Below, piece after piece: positions 53,001 through 61,043 of a stretch of 64,000 bases of DNA. Origin of the DNA: Ilyomonas sp965199905 (lineage in GTDB: Bacteria > Bacteroidota > Bacteroidia > Chitinophagales > Chitinophagaceae); NCBI GenBank assembly GCA_965199905.1, contig OZ241366.1:1302001-1366000 (forward strand), read 5' to 3'. Position numbers and translations under genes: made by a program. Every line of letters starts with the position of its first letter. Position 1 is the first letter of the stretch. The notes under the pieces were generated by a model, which saw only the letters and a list, made by a program, of their open reading frames with translations, did no database searches and had not been told where the DNA came from.

Positions 53001-53496
53001 TTGACCATTTCTTTGGTAAATGTTTGGTAGAAATATCATTTGCATCCACTACATTAATGGTTGCCTGTTGCTGGTCAGGATGGCTATCAAACGTGGCACC
53101 TACAAGGCGATGATACCAGCCCCAATGATAACCGGCATCACTGGCTGCATGAATACCAACAAAGTTTCCACCTGCTTCAATGTATCTCTGAAAATCTGTC
53201 TTCTGAGCGATTGTAAATAAAGAGTCGTCCGGGTCAGTATTGGAATCGAAAATAATGGCAGCATATTTTTTTAACGTGTCTTCAGTAAACCAGTCTGCAT
53301 TGCTTGTTGTGTCTACATCAAAATTATTTTCCTTGCCAAGTTTCATGATAGCTTCCGCAGCTACCGGTATGCAATCGTGAACAAAACCAGCCGTTTTAGT
53401 AAAAACAAGGACCTTTGGTTTTGACGAAAAAAGCTGGCAACCTGTAAAAGAAATAATGAGCAAACAAAGAAACGAAGCAGATAAGTATAGTTTCAT
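50080..53496 (-). CDS. Multidomain lipoprotein: ThuA, PQQ-type sugar dehydrogenase, PKD, cytochrome c, carbohydrate-binding-like
   Basis: A 1138-residue envelope protein from ATG 53496 (MKLYLSASFLCLLIISFTGC); Cys20 is a lipobox cysteine, and an in-frame start 26 codons upstream lacks a signal. Domains in order: ThuA-like glutamine-amidotransferase fold (about 28-245, VLVFTKTAGFVHD, NFVGIHAASD), six-bladed PQQ glucose/sorbosone dehydrogenase propeller (about 265-685, VNAEQGLLGIQKDPDF, GGSIAFNKDGDLF), PKD (about 712-795), cytochrome c with CKACH (haem Cys875/Cys878, His879) and a candidate Met ligand in VMAAHP, and a C-terminal beta domain resembling CBM6 (about 968-1135). It probably oxidises a sugar and passes electrons to the attached haem. 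This fusion recurs in Bacteroidota. Confidence 0.92.
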   Translation of the reverse strand: MKLYLSASFLCLLIISFTGCQLFSSKPKVLVFTKTAGFVHDCIPVAAEAIMKLGKENNFDVDTTSNADWFTEDTLKKYAAIIFDSNTDPDDSLFTIAQKTDFQRYIEAGGNFVGIHAASDAGYHWGWYHRLVGATFDSHPDQQQATINVVDANDISTKHLPKKWSRKDEWYNFKNMDSGLHVLLSIDENSYKGGNMKGNHPMAWYHEYDGGRAWYTELGHVKESYSDPAYLMHLLGGIKYAIGDNESLNYGKVKTERTPDADRFTKTQLVTGHFFEPTEITVLPNLDVLVTQRRGEIMLYKDKDHSVKQVGFLNVYWRTLHTPNVNAEQGLLGIQKDPDFANNHFVYVYYCPADTSVNRLSRFTFNNDTIDNSTEKVILQFYDQREICCHTGGSIAFNKDGDLFLSTGDNSTPFDEPGQKFVSHGFAPLNDAPGHLQFDARRTAGNTNDLRGKILRIVVDKNGNYSIPKGNLFAEGTDKTRPEIYVMGDRNPYRISVDQKTGFLYWGEVGPDSNVDSLQTRGPKGYDEMNQARKPGYFGWPLFIGNNIPYISYNYLTGESGKPFDPAHPQNLSQNNTGLTDLPAAQPAFIWYPYGASKEFPQVGSGGRTAMTGPVYYSDQFPEKTRYPSYYDGKLFIYEWMRGWIKVVTMQENGDFDNMEPFMSGVKFNNPSDMEVGPDGRLYIVEYGSGWFAQNPDAGLVRIDYNNGNRAPKVSGIQVNKTSGTLPLNIEATVGARDPDNDKLTYVWHVGGKTVETKEPKLQTTLSTAGDYAIYAEVKDGKDGVGKSNIVSVYAGNQMPTVNIQFKGNRTFYFPNQPVNYSVSVSDKEDGTTIVDSNLIVTADYREGSDQAGVSQGHHVLSETVTGKNLMESLDCKACHKLAEKSVGPAFAAVSEKYKNDAGATVYLANKIIKGGGGVWGEAVMAAHPNLSESDAKQIVSWVLSLANEKHEKSLPATGSVLPTLNKPAIANGVLYITASYADKGGQNIKPLTGTSVAALRSNIVTFGNIKHTKDAQTVTYQNTAVMYLSTSNGWFALDSIDLATITKATLSLGWQDILTGDNTFSLHLDAPDGKLIGEYKVEGNKPTDKAPLTTRTASFALSPVTDGKLHNVYIVKQSSGDSKNQSIGVTNIMFSLK

Positions 53497-53678
53497 ATCA
53501 CGTGACAATTGTGGCCTAAAAATAAAACCGGGAATGGCTTGGCGAAATAAAATTTTAGCCGGCAACAATAACAAGACATGGTTGTTGCCAATGTTTATTG
53601 GTTTTACTCAAACAAGTCGTTTCTTTTTTAAAATAATAAAAGCATAACTTATCATTGCATTCATTCACACTATCTGAT

Positions 53679-56033
53679 ATGCGTTTCAATTTTTTACTTA
53701 CAACTATACTAACGTTTTTTGCCGTTACTGGTTTTACGCAGGCAAACCAAATAAGCGGCACTGTACGGGACGAAAATAATAAGCCGGTTGCAAATGTTTC
53801 CATTCATATCCTGAACACAAATACGGCTGTACTGTCAAAGAAGGATGGGAGTTTTTCATTGCCTGCTGAAACAAATGGCACTTACATTCTTTCTTTTGAT
53901 GCCGCCGGGTTTGCTTCTTTACAAAAAGAAATTACTCGTGACAACAATGATAGAGATATTGCTATTGAACTTCATTCATCGGTGAATCAATTAGACGCTG
54001 TAACAGTCACTGCTGATAAGCGTGAAGATAACGGGCAATCATTACCGGTTGCATTATCTGCACTTACATCGAAACAAACACAAAATTATCGCTTGTGGAA
54101 TACGAATGGATTGACGGCGATTGTTCCCAATTTGTATAGTGATAATCCGGGTGATGGTCGCAACATTACGTCAGTGCGTGGCATTGTTACTACATCTTAC
54201 GATCCTGCTGTAGCTACCTATATTGATGGTGTAAATCAATTTTCGTTAGACACTTATTTACCTACACTTACAGACGTTGAGCGCATTGAAGTTTTGCGTG
54301 GTCCGCAAGGCACTTTGTATGGTAGAAACGCAATGGGCGGTGTTGTAAATATCATTACAAAACAACCCACAAATAAAACAGAAGCTTTTGCTGAAGTGAA
54401 TATTGGCAACTACCATTTGCAGCGCTATAGCGCAGGCATTCGCACGCCTTTGGTAAAAAATAAATTGTTTTTCGGTGCTTCTTTTTTGTTTAATGGACGC
54501 AATGGTTATTATCGCAATAATTTCAACGATGAAAGCTATGACAAACAGCATTTGTTTTATGGTAATTATTACCTGACATATTTACCTTCAGAGAAATGGA
54601 AAATAACACTGAATGCAAAGCACCAGCAGAACCGGAACGGCGGCGCGTTTCCGCTTGTAACCGGTACTGATGACGCTTTCGGCAAGCCTTTTCATTTGAG
54701 TCAAAATGCGGTTGCAAAAATGATTGATAATACATTGAATGGCTCGCTATCCATCAATCATGCAGGAAGAAATAATAACCTCAGTTTCATCAGCACTTAT
54801 CAAAGTAATTACCGCTTTTATGATGCTCCGCTGGATGGTGATTTTTCGCCGTACGATATTGTTTCCGTCATCAATAATTACGGCAAGCCATACAATAAAG
54901 TAAAGATATTTACGCAGGAAGCCAGGATCACTTCTGCCAACACAAAAAGCAGGCTGCAATACACTGCCGGCGCTTACTTTTTTTACCAGGATAACCCCGT
55001 TAAACAAGGAACGTATTATGGTGAACTGGCGAATGCAGCCTACGATGTAGGCGACTCATTATTTACGGTTGTCAATACATCGAAAAGCATTGGAAACGGC
55101 GTTGCCGTATATGGCCAGCTTCAATATACCATTATACAAAAATTAAAAGTAACCGGCGGTTTGCGTTATGATTATGAGCACAGGAGATTGACTGCCGGAA
55201 GTGAGTATCAGAAAGGAGAGATACAGTTTCCTATCGTTGCCGACACTACAGCCAAAGCCCATTTTGATGCCTTGTCTCCCAAAGTAAGTTTGCAATATTT
55301 ATTATCATCGCAAAGCAACTTATACGCGTCTTACACACGCGGTTATCGTGTGGGCGGCTTATCTCCAATTCCATCCGATCCATCGGGCACAATTGGTTTA
55401 TCGTCCTACTCACCGGAAAACAGTAATAACTATGAAGCGGGAAGTAAGAATACTTTTTTTAACAATAAGCTTCGGTTAAACCTGACTGCATTCATTACTT
55501 ACATCAACAATGCACAGGTGCCAACACTTGTACTTCCGCAAGCCATTACTTTAATAAAAAATACGGGAAAGCTGGAAGCGAAAGGTTTGGAAGCCGAGAT
55601 AGAAGCAACGCCATTGAAAGGTTTGCAGATTGATTATAATGCAGGCATTACCAATACCAAATACAAAGCGTTAAAAGTATCGCAGAATGGCGCCGAGGTA
55701 AACCTGGATGGCAAGAAACAGATTTACACACCTTCCGGTACATCTTCATTAGCGGTACAGTATAATTTAATGTTTAGCGGGAAAACAAAGTTTATAGCGC
55801 GGGGCGAATGGCAATACCGTGGTAAAATGTACTTTGACTTTGCCAATACAATTGAACAAAGCAGTTATCATTTGCTTCATGCAAGAGCTGGTTTCGAATT
55901 TAAAAATATTGGCTTGTACGCCTGGGCGCATAACCTTTTAAACAAGCGCTACATTGCTTATGCGTATGATTTTGGCGCCATTCATTTGGGTGATCCTAAA
56001 ACCTTCGGTATTACGTTCAGCGCCAGGTTATAG
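53679..56033 (+). CDS. TonB-dependent outer membrane receptor
   Basis: A 784-residue energised importer. It starts at ATG 53679 with signal peptide MRFNFLLTTILTFFAVTGFT; an in-frame TTG eight codons upstream is less likely. An N-terminal carboxypeptidase-regulatory-like domain (about 25-105, ISGTVRDENNKPVANVSI) is followed by the plug (about 115-235, VEVLRGPQGTLYGRNAMGG-type segment) and a 22-strand barrel ending GDPKTFGITFSARL. The sequence resembles siderophore or vitamin receptors of the IroN/FyuA kind and not SusC: it lacks the SusC length, and no SusD follows. An esterase gene starts 23 bp downstream, which suggests joint use of an esterified ligand such as a siderophore (inference). Confidence 0.94.
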   Translation: MRFNFLLTTILTFFAVTGFTQANQISGTVRDENNKPVANVSIHILNTNTAVLSKKDGSFSLPAETNGTYILSFDAAGFASLQKEITRDNNDRDIAIELHSSVNQLDAVTVTADKREDNGQSLPVALSALTSKQTQNYRLWNTNGLTAIVPNLYSDNPGDGRNITSVRGIVTTSYDPAVATYIDGVNQFSLDTYLPTLTDVERIEVLRGPQGTLYGRNAMGGVVNIITKQPTNKTEAFAEVNIGNYHLQRYSAGIRTPLVKNKLFFGASFLFNGRNGYYRNNFNDESYDKQHLFYGNYYLTYLPSEKWKITLNAKHQQNRNGGAFPLVTGTDDAFGKPFHLSQNAVAKMIDNTLNGSLSINHAGRNNNLSFISTYQSNYRFYDAPLDGDFSPYDIVSVINNYGKPYNKVKIFTQEARITSANTKSRLQYTAGAYFFYQDNPVKQGTYYGELANAAYDVGDSLFTVVNTSKSIGNGVAVYGQLQYTIIQKLKVTGGLRYDYEHRRLTAGSEYQKGEIQFPIVADTTAKAHFDALSPKVSLQYLLSSQSNLYASYTRGYRVGGLSPIPSDPSGTIGLSSYSPENSNNYEAGSKNTFFNNKLRLNLTAFITYINNAQVPTLVLPQAITLIKNTGKLEAKGLEAEIEATPLKGLQIDYNAGITNTKYKALKVSQNGAEVNLDGKKQIYTPSGTSSLAVQYNLMFSGKTKFIARGEWQYRGKMYFDFANTIEQSSYHLLHARAGFEFKNIGLYAWAHNLLNKRYIAYAYDFGAIHLGDPKTFGITFSARL

Positions 56034-56055
56034 CTCATTAATCAATCCCGTATTT

Positions 56056-56877
56056 ATGAATATAAAGTTGTTCTTGTCTATTGCTTTTGTTCTGAATATT
56101 TTATGCTCGTATGCAGCGAAAGTAGACACTGTTCTTACCACATCTGCATCGATGCATAAGACGATTAAAGCAGTTGTCATTACGCCCGGCAGTTATAACA
56201 AAAGCAAGCGATACCCGGTTGTGTATCTGCTGCATGGATACAGCGGCAACTATGCCGATTGGATATCGAAAGCCTTTTCTGTTGCGGCTAATTCCGATCT
56301 GTACAACGTAATAATTGTTTGCCCCGACGGCGATTATAATAGCTGGTACTTTGATAGCCCTGTTGATAGCAGCAAACGATACGAAACTTATGTATCGAAA
56401 GAACTGGTAGGTTTTATTGACTCAAACTATTCAACGGTCGCATCGCCAGAAGGCAGAGCCATCACAGGTTTGAGCATGGGCGGGCATGGCGCTCTGTATC
56501 TGGCTTTCCGGCATCAGGATGTATTTGGCGTAGCCGGCAGTATGAGTGGCGGCGTTGATCTTGAACCCTTCCCTGCCAACTGGGACATTTCAAAAAAACT
56601 GGGTGATTATTCCGAGCTTCCTGAAGAATGGAAGAACAATTCGGTTATCAATCTTCTCTATCTTTTAAAAGGAAACAGCCTACCTATTATTTTCGATTGC
56701 GGCACTGAGGATTTCTTTTATCCTGTAAACAGGCGACTGCATGAAAAGATGATTCAGTACAACATTCCACACACATTCATCTCACGTCCCGGCGCGCATA
56801 CCTGGGATTATTGGGCAAATTCGATAAAATACCAGATGGTATTTATCAATGACTTTTTTGTAAAAAGCAAAAGATAG
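56056..56877 (+). CDS. Secreted esterase of the alpha/beta hydrolase fold (esterase D/antigen 85-like)
   Basis: A 273-residue exported serine esterase from ATG 56056 (MNIKLFLSIAFVLNILCSYA signal peptide); the frame is open further upstream but runs into the receptor gene. It has the oxyanion region VVYLLHGYSGNYADW (about 54-68), the nucleophile elbow GLSMGGHGA (Ser near residue 138), an acid residue in DCGTEDFF and a catalytic His in PGAHTWDYW. The group includes acetyl-xylan, feruloyl and siderophore esterases. It is 23 bp downstream of the TonB receptor on the same strand, so co-transcription is likely and cleavage of an imported ester is plausible. Confidence 0.92.
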   Translation: MNIKLFLSIAFVLNILCSYAAKVDTVLTTSASMHKTIKAVVITPGSYNKSKRYPVVYLLHGYSGNYADWISKAFSVAANSDLYNVIIVCPDGDYNSWYFDSPVDSSKRYETYVSKELVGFIDSNYSTVASPEGRAITGLSMGGHGALYLAFRHQDVFGVAGSMSGGVDLEPFPANWDISKKLGDYSELPEEWKNNSVINLLYLLKGNSLPIIFDCGTEDFFYPVNRRLHEKMIQYNIPHTFISRPGAHTWDYWANSIKYQMVFINDFFVKSKR

Positions 56878-56878
56878 T

Positions 56879-57664
56879 TTACCCGAAAATATCGTTCAGC
56901 ACTTTTGCAAGATGAATACCGCCCGTAAGTAACTGCTGATTAAGTATTGCCAGATGATCGAAGTTGTAGCGATAGCTTAATTTTTGATCCGGTTGCCTGA
57001 TTTCATTTATCAGTTGCTCACCGATGGTATAAGTATCAAATATCCACTGGCTTAGTGTTTTGCTTTGCCATTCACTAACCTGCGCTTTCGTTGCATGGTC
57101 AAGCGCGTTCGCGTATTCGGTATAACTCAGTTCCTGTGATTTTATCAGGTCGCCATCCCACAATCTGTGCAGGTTAGAAGCCTCGTTGAACCACATAACT
57201 TTTATATCATTTCCACCTCTGCCTCTATCAATTGTATGCAAAGGCTGATGAATGTCTTCAACAATATGAATCAGTAGTTTCAGGTACATCACCTGCTTAT
57301 CGTGAGGCAGGTTTTTATCTTTTAACTGCAACGTTAAAAAATTGATTTTCGTGTAAGCATCAGTAGCTGTATCTTTTTGCAGAAGACTATTTACGTCCGT
57401 AACATTCAGGCTGTCTTTAATATCGATATAATGCCACGATTCAAGGTATTTATATGAAGTATCTGACTTAATAAAATCGGCCCAGTTGCTTGCCATAGCA
57501 ATGCTCTCGCTGCCGAGAATAGAAGACACCATTGCTGCTGTTTTCTTTGTCAAATGACGCGATGCAATTTCACCACAAACACGGTGTCCTTCAAGGCTCC
57601 AGGCGAAGCTTGAAAACGGGAAACAAAATGCAATAAGAAAGAAAAAAAGATTGTGCTTTTTCAC
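56879..57664 (-). CDS. S1/P1-type zinc nuclease, secreted
   Basis: A secreted single-strand-specific nuclease of 261 residues. The signal peptide MKKHNLFFFLIAFCFPFSSFA would expose Trp22, and in this family the mature N-terminal Trp amino group is itself a zinc ligand. Further ligands are in WSLEGHRVCGEIA (His27), NWADFI (Asp), SWHYIDI, LLIHIVEDIHQPLH and NLHRLWDGDLI, the full His/Asp set for three zinc ions. It could supply phosphate and nucleosides from external nucleic acids. It is convergent with the esterase gene, one base between the two stop codons. Confidence 0.94.
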   Translation of the reverse strand: MKKHNLFFFLIAFCFPFSSFAWSLEGHRVCGEIASRHLTKKTAAMVSSILGSESIAMASNWADFIKSDTSYKYLESWHYIDIKDSLNVTDVNSLLQKDTATDAYTKINFLTLQLKDKNLPHDKQVMYLKLLIHIVEDIHQPLHTIDRGRGGNDIKVMWFNEASNLHRLWDGDLIKSQELSYTEYANALDHATKAQVSEWQSKTLSQWIFDTYTIGEQLINEIRQPDQKLSYRYNFDHLAILNQQLLTGGIHLAKVLNDIFG

Positions 57665-57827
57665 GGTTGCTTTTTCAATTAAAAAATAAAAATAGACAGG
57701 AAAGCCATAGCCCGTTCTTTGTTTTATTTTCTTTAAAAAAATTTAAAGTAACGTGTCTTTGCAAAGTCAGTAAAACCGGGCCCTACAATCGGGCTTATTT
57801 TTTGTTTTTCTTTCTAAAAGGATTTGT

Positions 57828-59381
57828 ATGAGTGACAACGAATTTTTTGCTGCAAAAAAAGAGGAACTTAAGGAAGGAGAAAAGAAAGAAATTGAAATTA
57901 ATGACACCAAAATTCTGTTAGCCAAAGTTGATGGTAAATTTTATGCGGTTGGTGCCGTTTGCCCGCATTACAAAGGGCCTTTAGTAAAAGGCGCTTTGTG
58001 TGGAACGAAGCTGTATTGCCCCTGGCATCATTCCGCATTCGATATTACAAATGGCAAGTTATGCGAACCGCCATCTATTGATGGTTTACCTACTTATAAC
58101 ATCGTTGAGAAGAATGATGATATATACATACAAGTTCGTGCAAAAGAGACAAGCTATATGCAGAATGAAAAGTTATACAACGAAAAAACATTTGTTATAT
58201 TGGGTGGTGGAGCTGCAGGATTAATGGCTGCGCAAACGCTTCGCCAGCAAGGCTTTGGTGGAAAGTTAATTATAATTACACGTGATTCCGAACTGCCGTA
58301 TGATCGTACTGCACTCAGCAAAAAATACTTGAGTGGCAAGCAAAAAGAGGAAGAATTGTTACTTCGCAAAAAAGATTTTTTTGAAGCAAATCATATTGAA
58401 GCACTGACGAATAAGGAAGTAAAAAAAGCGGATACTACAAACAAGCAATTGTTGTTTTCTGATGGCAGTTTTCTTTCCTATGATACGTTGCTGATTGCAA
58501 GCGGAAGTGAGCCCCGGAAATTAGATATTGAAGGTGCTGAAAAGAAAAATGTGTTTACGCTACGCTCTGAAGACGATGCTATAAAATTATTGGAACTGGC
58601 GAAGAAAGTTAAAAAAGTTTGCATCATAGGTGCCAGCTTTATCGCCATGGAAACTGCAGCCAGTTTGAAAACTTTAGGTCTTGATGTGACCGTGATTGCA
58701 AAAGAAAAACTGCCCTTTGAAAAGAACTTTGGAGAAGCCGTTGGCAGGATGTTTTTAAAGATGCATACAGAGAAAGGCATCGTTATAAAGACAGAAGCTG
58801 AAGTAGAAAAAATAGAAGGTAAAGACAACGCAGAAGCTTTGATTTTAAAAAGCGGTAAAAAGATAGAAACAGAATTGGTTATTGTTGGAATTGGCGTACA
58901 GCCCAACACCGATTTTATTGAAGGCATCACATTAAACGACAAAGACAAAAGCGTATTGATAAATGAATATTTTGAAGCCGCAGATGATTGCTTCGCAGCC
59001 GGTGATATTGCGAGGTATAAAAACGCAAATACAAATGAATTGATACGAATTGAACATTGGCGTGTTGCTCAACAACAAGGGCGCCTCGCAGCTATGAATA
59101 TGTTGCATAAAGCACATACAACCCGCGAATTTGTTCCTTTCTTCTGGACAAATCAGTTTGAAAAGCGCTTATCATATGTAGGTCATGTGGAAAGTTGGGA
59201 TCAAATTATAACGGACGGAAATGTTGATGAACAGTCGTTTTTATCTTTCTATATCAAGGACAATAAAGTGCTGGCTGTGGCTTCGATGAACCGCGATGCT
59301 GACAGTAACAAAATCGAAGATATCATGCTGAAAGAAGGCGTATTAACTATAGAGGCTTTACAGCAAAAACTGAAACAGTAA
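57828..59381 (+). CDS. Rieske [2Fe-2S] - FAD/NAD(P) oxidoreductase fusion (AIF-like)
   Basis: A 517-residue soluble protein. The N-terminal Rieske domain (1-105) has ligands Cys45/His47 (CPHYKGP) and Cys64/His67 (CPWHH). A flavoprotein disulfide-reductase-type domain follows: FAD loop VILGGGAAGLMAAQ (about 123-136), LPYDRTALSKKYLSG, NAD loop VCIIGASFIAMETAASL (about 265-281), and the second FAD motif CFAAGDIARY. A C-terminal reductase tail contains HWRVAQQQGRLAA. The same order is found in vertebrate AIFL (AIFM3) and in bacterial ferredoxin reductases of dioxygenase systems. No oxygenase gene is nearby, so the electron acceptor is unknown. Confidence 0.93.
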   Translation: MSDNEFFAAKKEELKEGEKKEIEINDTKILLAKVDGKFYAVGAVCPHYKGPLVKGALCGTKLYCPWHHSAFDITNGKLCEPPSIDGLPTYNIVEKNDDIYIQVRAKETSYMQNEKLYNEKTFVILGGGAAGLMAAQTLRQQGFGGKLIIITRDSELPYDRTALSKKYLSGKQKEEELLLRKKDFFEANHIEALTNKEVKKADTTNKQLLFSDGSFLSYDTLLIASGSEPRKLDIEGAEKKNVFTLRSEDDAIKLLELAKKVKKVCIIGASFIAMETAASLKTLGLDVTVIAKEKLPFEKNFGEAVGRMFLKMHTEKGIVIKTEAEVEKIEGKDNAEALILKSGKKIETELVIVGIGVQPNTDFIEGITLNDKDKSVLINEYFEAADDCFAAGDIARYKNANTNELIRIEHWRVAQQQGRLAAMNMLHKAHTTREFVPFFWTNQFEKRLSYVGHVESWDQIITDGNVDEQSFLSFYIKDNKVLAVASMNRDADSNKIEDIMLKEGVLTIEALQQKLKQ

Positions 59382-59468
59382 AAGGTAAAACTTCAATTTA
59401 TTCGTCCTTTATAAATTGTTTATCGGAGTTTTGTTTTTAAGTATTGAATTAAAGCCGGACATCAAAGC

Positions 59469-60731
59469 ATGAGAAGTACAAGTTTTCTTTGGGTGATTGC
59501 AGTCGTTATGTTGCTGCTGGATACTTATATATTTTTTATTATCCGCTCTCTCAGTCAGCACAGCAGCGATCGGTTGCGGATTGCAGTTTATACAACTTAT
59601 TGGATCATCAATGGCTTAGCTATTGTTCTCATGCTGACGTTTCCATACTGGCGCGATTCAGCCTGGATGAAGGAAAGCCGGGACTATGTGTTCGCCATCA
59701 TATTGGGGTTAATTTTTGCCAAACTGATTGCCACTCTTTTCTTCCTGGTTGACGACATCAGGCGCGGAGCTATGTGGCTGATGAGTAAATTATTTCATCA
59801 CACAGGAGCCGATTTTGTGCAGGAAAATCCTGTGATTAAAAGGTCTGTGTTTTTGAGCTGGCTTGGCTTTGCAGCCGGCACTACTTTGTTCGGTTCTTTG
59901 GTTTATGGTTTTTCAAATAAATACAAGTATAAAATCAGGAATGTAAAGCTGTCATTTGAGAATTTACCGGCTGCTTTCAAAGGCTTTCGTATTGTTCAGA
60001 TCAGCGATATTCACAGCGGTAGTTTTCACAATAAAGAGGCTGTTGCGCATGGTGTTGATATGGTTTTACAACAGAAAGCTGACCTGATTCTTTTTACCGG
60101 AGATATTGTGAATGATGAAGGCATCGAGATGATAGATTATATCGATGTATTTAAGCGATTACAGGCGCCTCATGGAGTTTACAGCATTCTTGGAAATCAT
60201 GATTACGGAGACTACAAATGGGGCTCAAACCCAACAGGACAGGCACTTGCAGAAAAAAAGAAAAATCACCAAATCGTCATCAATACACATAAAGAACTCG
60301 GCTGGCGATTGATGATGAATGAACATACAGCTATCGAAAAAGATGGTGAGGCTTTCGCATTGATTGGTATAGAAAACTGGGGCGCTAAAGCCGGTTTTCC
60401 CAAATATGGCAGGATGGATTTGGCCTATCCGGGAACAGAAAAATATTCTTTCAAATTATTGATGAGCCACGACCCAAGCCATTGGGATGCGGAAGTAAGA
60501 CCAAAGTATGGCGACATTGATTTAATGCTGGCAGGGCACACGCATGGAATGCAGTTTGGCGTGGAAACTCCATGGTTTAAATGGAGCCCTGTGCAATGGG
60601 TTTATAAACAATGGGCAGGCTTGTACCAGGAAGGCAAACAATACCTGTATGTAAATCGCGGATATGGCTTTATCGGCTACCCCGGGCGCGTAGGAATTTT
60701 ACCAGAAATCACAGTTATAGAATTTGCCTGA
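59469..60731 (+). CDS. Membrane-anchored metallophosphoesterase (YkuE-like)
   Basis: A 420-residue calcineurin-like phosphoesterase. Four hydrophobic segments in the first 150 residues (MRSTSFLWVIAVVMLLLDTY, IAVYTTYWIINGLAIVLMLT and two later ones) anchor it in the membrane. The catalytic domain carries the metal-binding set: ISDIHSG (near 179-185), LFTGDIVND (near 212-220), LGNHDYG (near 242-248), LMSHDP and AGHTHGMQFG (near 357-366). Such membrane forms are thought to act on lipid or nucleotide phosphates at the cell surface, but the substrate is not predictable. Stand-alone, with a full intergenic repeat element starting 50 bp after its stop. Confidence 0.93.
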   Translation: MRSTSFLWVIAVVMLLLDTYIFFIIRSLSQHSSDRLRIAVYTTYWIINGLAIVLMLTFPYWRDSAWMKESRDYVFAIILGLIFAKLIATLFFLVDDIRRGAMWLMSKLFHHTGADFVQENPVIKRSVFLSWLGFAAGTTLFGSLVYGFSNKYKYKIRNVKLSFENLPAAFKGFRIVQISDIHSGSFHNKEAVAHGVDMVLQQKADLILFTGDIVNDEGIEMIDYIDVFKRLQAPHGVYSILGNHDYGDYKWGSNPTGQALAEKKKNHQIVINTHKELGWRLMMNEHTAIEKDGEAFALIGIENWGAKAGFPKYGRMDLAYPGTEKYSFKLLMSHDPSHWDAEVRPKYGDIDLMLAGHTHGMQFGVETPWFKWSPVQWVYKQWAGLYQEGKQYLYVNRGYGFIGYPGRVGILPEITVIEFA

Positions 60732-60780
60732 TTGCTCATCCAAAAGCAGCAATTTATTTTAAAATAAACTACGAAACATC

Positions 60781-60889
60781 GTTTTGGTATCCATTATCCG
60801 TTGCTTTTGTGATTGACTGTTGTAATTCTTGTGTGTCGAAACAACAGGAATCCTCCCATCAGGGTTCCGGGCAATGATTCGGCTTCTAT
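60781..60889 (+). repeat. Full copy of the 107-bp intergenic element (metallophosphoesterase copy)
   Basis: In gene-sense direction it begins GTTTTGGTATCCATTATCC and ends GGGCAATGATTCGGCTTC. The stem pairs ATTCTTGT with ACAGGAAT; the TGT/ACA end replaces the TGC/GCA of other copies, a compensatory change. It lies in a 312-bp spacer; the remaining 154 bp up to the barrel gene at 61044 show nothing further. Confidence 0.86.
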
Positions 60890-61043
60890 TAAAATGAATG
60901 ATGAACATCGGATATGTCTGGTTCCATTTTATCATTACCCATTCATCCAATAAGCAAGCTCCGATATAACAAAAGATGTATGTTAAACGTTGTAGAAAAG
61001 TATGTGTCGTAAGGCATAAAATTGTTTAACACAAAACCAGATT

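Noticed and set aside
55954..56055. Upstream extension of the esterase frame into the TonB receptor gene
   Set aside because: The signal peptide begins at ATG 56056; the extension overlaps receptor coding sequence and has no export signal of its own.
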